A stretch of 64,000 bases of DNA, taken from contig OY776129.1 of assembly GCA_963675135.1 (NCBI GenBank), forward strand, positions 63,551,028-63,615,027, in the 5' to 3' direction. The notes beneath the pieces are model-generated. The model did not search any database, was not told the origin of the DNA, and was given only the letters and a program-made list of their open reading frames with translations. The position numbers were made by a program, and so were the translations under genes. This document shows positions 59,356-64,000 of this stretch, one piece after another; position 1 is the stretch's first letter, and every line of letters starts with the position of its first letter. Origin of the DNA: Galeopsis tetrahit. Lineage: Eukaryota > Streptophyta > Magnoliopsida > Lamiales > Lamiaceae.

Positions 59356-60421
59356 ATTAACAAAAAACAAAAGGCAGGAACTTTTCTCTGTTATACCTGC
59401 AGGGGATTAGCAATAGCTAATGTTGGGGGAGGAGCCCCACAATCAAGATACTACACGTGGTTATGTAAACGACCAATTTAGTAAATTACTTACTTATTAG
59501 AGATGAGATTTATTTGTTTGGGAAAAAAGCAAGCCAACAAAAACAGGGCCACCAAAAAAAATGAGAAATTACGACAGATCATGCGGACAGAATGGATTCA
59601 ATTAAACATGGTGTAAAAGGGTGATGAATATCTTACTTTCTCTCATCAATAAAATAGTCCTTGAAGAGCTGCAGCCTCCTGTCTTTGATGTCCTTGCAGA
59701 TCTTGAGATATCCTCTCAAAAATGGCCTCAAAACGGGAATAAAATCACCATAGTTGTACTCAAAGCTCTGCGCCAATCTGCTTCTCTCCCCATTCAAGGC
59801 CTTGAGCTTCAGAAACAGCGGATCATCTTCACTCTCAAATCTCCTATCGAACATGATCCGGTACATGTTATTGTACATCATGAGCTGCAGCCTCCTCCTG
59901 AGAACGATCCCGTTCGTCGCCGCCTCCGGATTCTTCTTCACATCGTCCACGACGGCGGCGATCTCCGCCTCCCACCCATGGCGGTTCCTCTGCACCACTT
60001 TGTTGGTGAAAAACGGAACCGTCATTATACGGCGCATCTTACGCCAGTGCTCACCGTAGACGGTGAAGACCATATCCTGACCCTTTCCGGTGAAAATGTC
60101 GAAGACGACGTTGCGAGTTCGGGATCCGAATTCGACCCCCTGCGTGTGGAGGACTTCCTTGGCTAGGTCAGGGGAGGAAACGACCACCAAATTGCGCTGC
60201 CCCATTCGGAGGAGGAATATGTCGCCGAATTTCTTAGCGTAACCTAAGAGATTGCGGTGATTCAAATCATCGCCGACCTGGAGCCAATTTCCGAAGATCG
60301 GGACGGGAATCGGGCCCGGGGGGAGTTTGAATTTCTTGCCGCGGAGCTTGGAGACTAGGATTGCGATAACAATGGCGATGAAGAGGCCGATTAGGCTCTT
60401 CTCGAGTAAGAGAAGATCCAT
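57778..60421 (-). CDS. C4H: trans-Cinnamate 4-monooxygenase (CYP73A)
   Basis: Exons 59637-60421, 59062-59195 and 57778-58376 join in phase to 505 aa, the standard length of class I CYP73A. Residues about 5-25 form the ER anchor, followed by LPPGP. The CYP73 I-helix AAIETTLWSIEW sits at about 306-317, then E363-x-x-R366, FRPERF, and haem loop FGAGRRSCPG with the ligand C447. The three residues shown by mutagenesis of CYP73A1 to orient cinnamate are kept: N302 (ENINVAA), I371 (MAIPLLVPH) and K484 (SEKGGQF). The C-terminus KPRSF is typical. It converts trans-cinnamate to p-coumarate with NADPH and cytochrome P450 reductase, the second step of the phenylpropanoid pathway. One oddity is NAWSLANNP, where most homologues have NAWWLANNP. 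Confidence 0.96.
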
Positions 60422-60660
60422 TTTGGAGTGAAATTGATGGTTTAAGGAGTGGGTTTAAGGGATTTATAGAGTTCATAGGTGGTAGGTGGGCGGTGTGGGG
60501 TTCAGGGATTTGACGGCGTTAGATTTAACGGAAAACTGGGGGTTGTGAATTGTATGTTAGATTTAACGGAAAACTGGGGGTTGTGAATTGTATGAGCCTG
60601 CCTGCGTAGGGGATTGGAGGTTAGGTAGCGGGTTTGGTGAGCCACACAAGTCAACTACTA
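60422..60660 (-). promoter_or_regulatory. C4H promoter: TATA box, AC elements and a 37 bp tandem repeat
   Basis: On the minus strand TATAAATC lies at 60461-60468, about 40 bp upstream of the ATG. CCCACCTACC (60481-60490) is a classic AC-I/box-P type MYB site. CTACCTAACC (60619-60628) and CACCAAACCC (60630-60639) are further AC-type matches. Such sites recruit R2R3-MYB regulators of lignin and phenylpropanoid genes. A 37 bp unit (GTTAGATTTAACGGAAAACT...) is duplicated head to tail at 60519-60593, spacing the AC sites apart. Confidence 0.75.
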
Positions 60661-60735
60661 CTTTTTAACAAAATCGCTACTATAATTATTAACGATTACT
60701 TTGATTTTATTACGTTTGAAAATTCAACATATCAA

Positions 60736-60830
60736 TCACTTTGTGAAAAAAAAAAGTTGGGATAGTTTTCATTGAGAATCTCAATCAATTTGTGAAAAAA
60801 AAAAGTTGGGATAGTTTTCATTGGGGGAGT
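60736..60830. repeat. ~48 bp tandem duplication upstream of C4H
   Basis: TTTGTGAAAAAAAAAAGTTG plus GGATAGTTTTCATTG occurs twice. Confidence 0.9.
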
Positions 60831-60839
60831 GAGTAATAT

Positions 60840-63058
60840 TTAAACCCTTTTACTACGTACAAAATGGAAAGCTTATAGGCGGACGGAGAGTGTAGTACAT
60901 TACGTTTCATATAGGAAATCGACATTATGTTTGAACATTTCTAGATATTCTCTATTTAAATCCTTTTACTAACAAAAAGCGTATTTTACTTTCCACAAAA
61001 TCCAATTGGATGAAGTAAAGGGATGAGAAAATTAATATGGATGAGATAAATTTATTTTGAATAGTAAATCTAATTTTGGTTTGACTCATCATTCATCAAA
61101 CTTTATCGTTTTATTGTAATTTAATTGGACAATTATAAAACAGGCATATTTTTTAAAAAACTTGTAAAATTAATTTACGAAATTAGTTTGTTAGAGTAAT
61201 TCAAACTATAATGACAAAAACAATCCATGACACTTACGCACATACATTTGTGCTTGTCTGGTCAAACTTAAGACTAGCACTCTCAAACTTGTGAATCTTT
61301 GGTTTTGGATTTATTTTATATGCCACATTTGAGATGAAATTAAATTCCATGAATGACAATAATTGTCATAAATACTCGAATTTTTCTTGAATGCTCTACT
61401 ACGTATAAATATGACTAATTACCCTGTCAAAAAAAAAAAAAAAAAAAAAGACTAGTTACATTCTTTTTCATAATAAGAAATTTTGTGCGTTCAAATAAAA
61501 AATTATGTGGTTCAACACTTGAGTTTTGTTGGAATCCACCTAAGATTTTTCAGAAATTTTAACATCAAGTTTATTGCATTTTTCATTATTTTCTATATCT
61601 CCATATAGTAGTGTAGTTCTGTTTCTCACATTCATTTAGTTTGTAGACTGTACGGTTCGACTTAACTAATTTTAAGTCATAAATGGATGCACCAAACTCT
61701 TAATTTTGTATAAAAGAAAAAAATTACATAGAGGAATGTAATAGAATAAAATAAAACTCTGCCAATTTTTTTAAATCTTTATGTATTTATGAGTGTGGTA
61801 AATAAGATTCGGTATATATTGCACCACGAAGACAATCTTAACGCATGCCTTTTGGAATTAATTAACATCGATATCCTCTAAAATTTCACAATATTCTAGA
61901 AAACTTGAGCACAAATTAATTCTAAATATTTTCACCGTATATTTGTAATACATAGAACTTTTCGTGCTTAATCAAATGTCAAATTTGTTGAAAATAATGA
62001 AATATTAGCTAGGAAAAAGAAAATTCAAAACATTACAAATTAAATTTACAACTCAAAAGATTTATGAACATCTATAATCTTTGTCCCACGAATCATTCCT
62101 ATTCTTCCATATTACATTTGTTAGACACACTAAAAATAATTAAAGTAATTCTCACCTCCTTAGAAAATATTTGTTTTATGCGTATTAACTTGAATAAAAT
62201 ATTTAGACTCCGGTGTGAAGGGCAAATGTAAAAAGCAGTCGAATAATATTGAATCTTCTATCTTCCTTAATAGTAGCACACATCCACTCAGTTTTTTTAC
62301 AAGAAATAAAAGTCAAATATAACCCTCACGTTGTTACATGTGGGCAACTTTGTGGAATAATAATATTAAAGCCATGCAAAATATATTTATAAATACAATT
62401 GGCAAATCATTTCATTCCTCAATATTACCAATAGCTACTAGCACACCACCACTCTATTTTTTACAAAAATAAATAAAAGTCAAAATGTAACTCCCACGTT
62501 ACATGTGGGCTACTCTGTGAAATAATAATATTAAATCCATGCCAAATATTTATTATTACAATTGGGAAGCTTGTGTACACCCCACTATTTTGATATAAAT
62601 TAAGCTATACTAATACATAGCCAATTAATTTTGCTTCGTCAAAATAAATATTTTACTCTATCACTGTCTGCCTGGGCTGGCTGCCACTGCCAAATGACAA
62701 CATTCTCACATGATTATTTTTTTTCAAGAGTTTTTTTTTTTTTAATATGTATGCACTATCGTATTTGTGCTTGTCTCGTTGATACATTTAAAAAAAAAGA
62801 ATATTGTTGCAGATTCTAATTTAATACTATATGTATATTAAATTAATTCCGAGATCTACCCTTGAGTCTTTAATTAAATAAATAGTGTAGTATTTGAAAT
62901 GATCAGAGCCGCCGGTGGTTAATTTGGGGATAATGAAATGATAGTGGGTTGGTTCAACTTTAGGCACGCACCGAACCTCTCTTGTTCGCCAGTCGCCACA
63001 GCCCACAGGGGTACTATTTCATTTTATCTACTACTATGACTTTTTAAATTACATACTA
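60840..63058. other. AT-rich spacer with a ~165 bp tandem duplication
   Basis: No gene. Between about 62265 and 62575 two diverged copies share AATAAAAGTCAAA, CACGTTGTTACATGTGGGC / CACGTTACATGTGGGC and AATAATAATATTAAA. The rest is unremarkable. Confidence 0.6.
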
Positions 63059-63420
63059 CTCCCTGCATCCCACAGAATTTTGCACACTTTCTATTACATA
63101 AAGTCGTGTGAGGATAGACCACACTTTCCATCACATAAAGTCGTGTGAGGATAGACTAATGAGATAAAAAGTACATCCAAAAATTTGCACACTTTCCATC
63201 ACATAAAGTCGTGTGAGTATAGACTAATGAGATAAAAAGTACATTCAGAAATTTACACACTTTCCATTACATAAAGTCGTGTGAGGATAGACTAATGAGA
63301 TAAAAAGTACAGAAATTTGCAAACTTTCCATTACATAAAGTCGTGTGAGGATAGACTAATGAGATAAAACTTTTCATTACATAAAGTCGTGTGAGGATAG
63401 ACTAATGAGATAAAAAGTTC
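63059..63420. repeat. Minisatellite (~66 bp unit) grown from a Stowaway end
   Basis: It begins with the MITE-like CTCCCTGCATCCCACAGAAT, then five to six units containing TTTCCATTACATAAAGTCGT, GTGAGGATAGACTAATGAGA and TAAAAAGTACAT. Units differ by internal deletions. Confidence 0.85.
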
Positions 63421-63478
63421 CATAGGACTCGACCCCTATACCTCTTGAATGTAATGACTTTGCCACTATGCTACAATT
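63421..63478 (-). mobile_element. tRNA-like / SINE fragment
   Basis: Minus strand has an A-box-like TAGCATAGTGG and a B-box-like GGGGTCGAGTCC about 30 bp apart, the pattern of a tRNA-derived promoter. It does not fold into a convincing tRNA by eye and has no clear ends. Confidence 0.4.
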
Positions 63479-63479
63479 T

Positions 63480-64000
63480 ATTTAGTATTATAATTACACG
63501 AATATAAATATATACGAAGTACATAAAAACATTTTTATAAATAGTATATTGTACTTATTAAATTAAATTAACATTATTTTAGAAATAGAGTGTACGTATA
63601 TATACCAGATTTTTTAAGAAAAAAGTGTATAATTTTTGCTGATTAAAACCTTAAATTAATTTTATTTATTTTTTAAAATTTATGAATATAAAATTTTCAT
63701 CCGAGTAAAAAATAAATTTCAATAAATAAAACTGTTATTTATATTTAAAAAAATACTTATTTATTATAATTCTAACATAATAATGTGGCATTAAAATTAA
63801 TATTAACACAACTTATAGTAAAACTTCTATAAATTAATAACCTTGGTGATTCAGGTGGAATTTACACGATTTAGATGCATATTTGAAGCTCATTTGATGT
63901 TGATTTCATTGAATTATACATTGAATATGATTGTTTAAGCCGAAATGAGAGAAAGGTTGTGTTTTGTCGATTTTGTAGGAAATACGATGGAATTTGGAGC
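63480..64000. other. AT-rich DNA; right edge may enter a retroelement
   Basis: The last ~170 bases (63830-64000) are less AT-rich than the sequence before and run off the window. No terminal motif or protein was recognised, so any retroelement call is speculative. Confidence 0.2.

Noticed and set aside
59621..60166. Plus-strand frame opposite C4H exon 1
   Set aside because: Antisense shadow of a well-supported P450 exon. The same applies to 57803-58135 and 40366-40644.

Overview
The window is nuclear DNA of a flowering plant, a eudicot. It shows spliced genes with GT-AG introns, very AT-rich intergenic DNA, plant-only families (ATL RING-H2, VAL/HSI2 B3 factor, CYP73A) and dense plant transposons of the Stowaway, Mutator-like (MULE), hAT, Helitron, SINE and LINE classes. 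Two cinnamate 4-hydroxylase genes suggest a phenylpropanoid-rich asterid, perhaps Lamiales, but that is a guess.

Layout. 1-9.4 kb is gene space: the 3' end of a telobox Myb/SANT gene (+), an intronless ATL-type RING-H2 E3 ligase (+), and convergent to it a complete 13-coding-exon VAL1/VAL2-like B3 repressor (-), whose exons I joined in one reading frame (840 codons). 9.4-39.5 kb is almost entirely repeats. It holds nested Stowaway MITEs and a ~9.5 kb MULE (15216-24763) with ~300 bp terminal inverted repeats. That MULE carries a FAR1-type SWIM fragment, a decayed MURA transposase, an F-box/FBA pseudogene and an apparently intact GRF-zinc-finger gene. Further on are a MULE-like element with a perfect 9 bp target-site duplication (TSD), a cluster with three Helitron-type 3' ends and large duplicated blocks (28.9-36.6 kb), another long-TIR element (37.4-38.8 kb) and a 5'-truncated LINE.

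40.3-60.4 kb is a same-strand pair of CYP73A genes with identical intron positions, separated by 15.5 kb of transposons. The right copy (505 aa) is a canonical cinnamate 4-hydroxylase, which makes p-coumarate in the phenylpropanoid pathway, with MYB-type AC elements near its TATA box. The left copy (502 aa) keeps P450 catalysis motifs but has changed residues that contact the substrate in CYP73A, and a MITE sits just upstream of its TATA box. Between them lie a nearly intact hAT transposon (one in-frame stop), a Pack-MULE-like element carrying an arabinogalactan-like membrane protein fragment plus an inverted copy, two tRNA-derived SINEs (one inside a hAT MITE, the other carrying one), and members of a TIR family with captured-looking GC-rich blocks and GTCGAC-rich palindromes. 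60.4-64 kb is promoter, AT-rich spacer and tandem repeats.

Most promising for follow-up: the multi-gene MULE, the GC-rich/palindromic MULE family, the diverged CYP73A paralogue, the L substitution in the CW domain of the VAL protein, and a possible short spliced transcription unit near 27.1-27.4 kb. All boundaries and identities come from reading the sequence; no database search was run.
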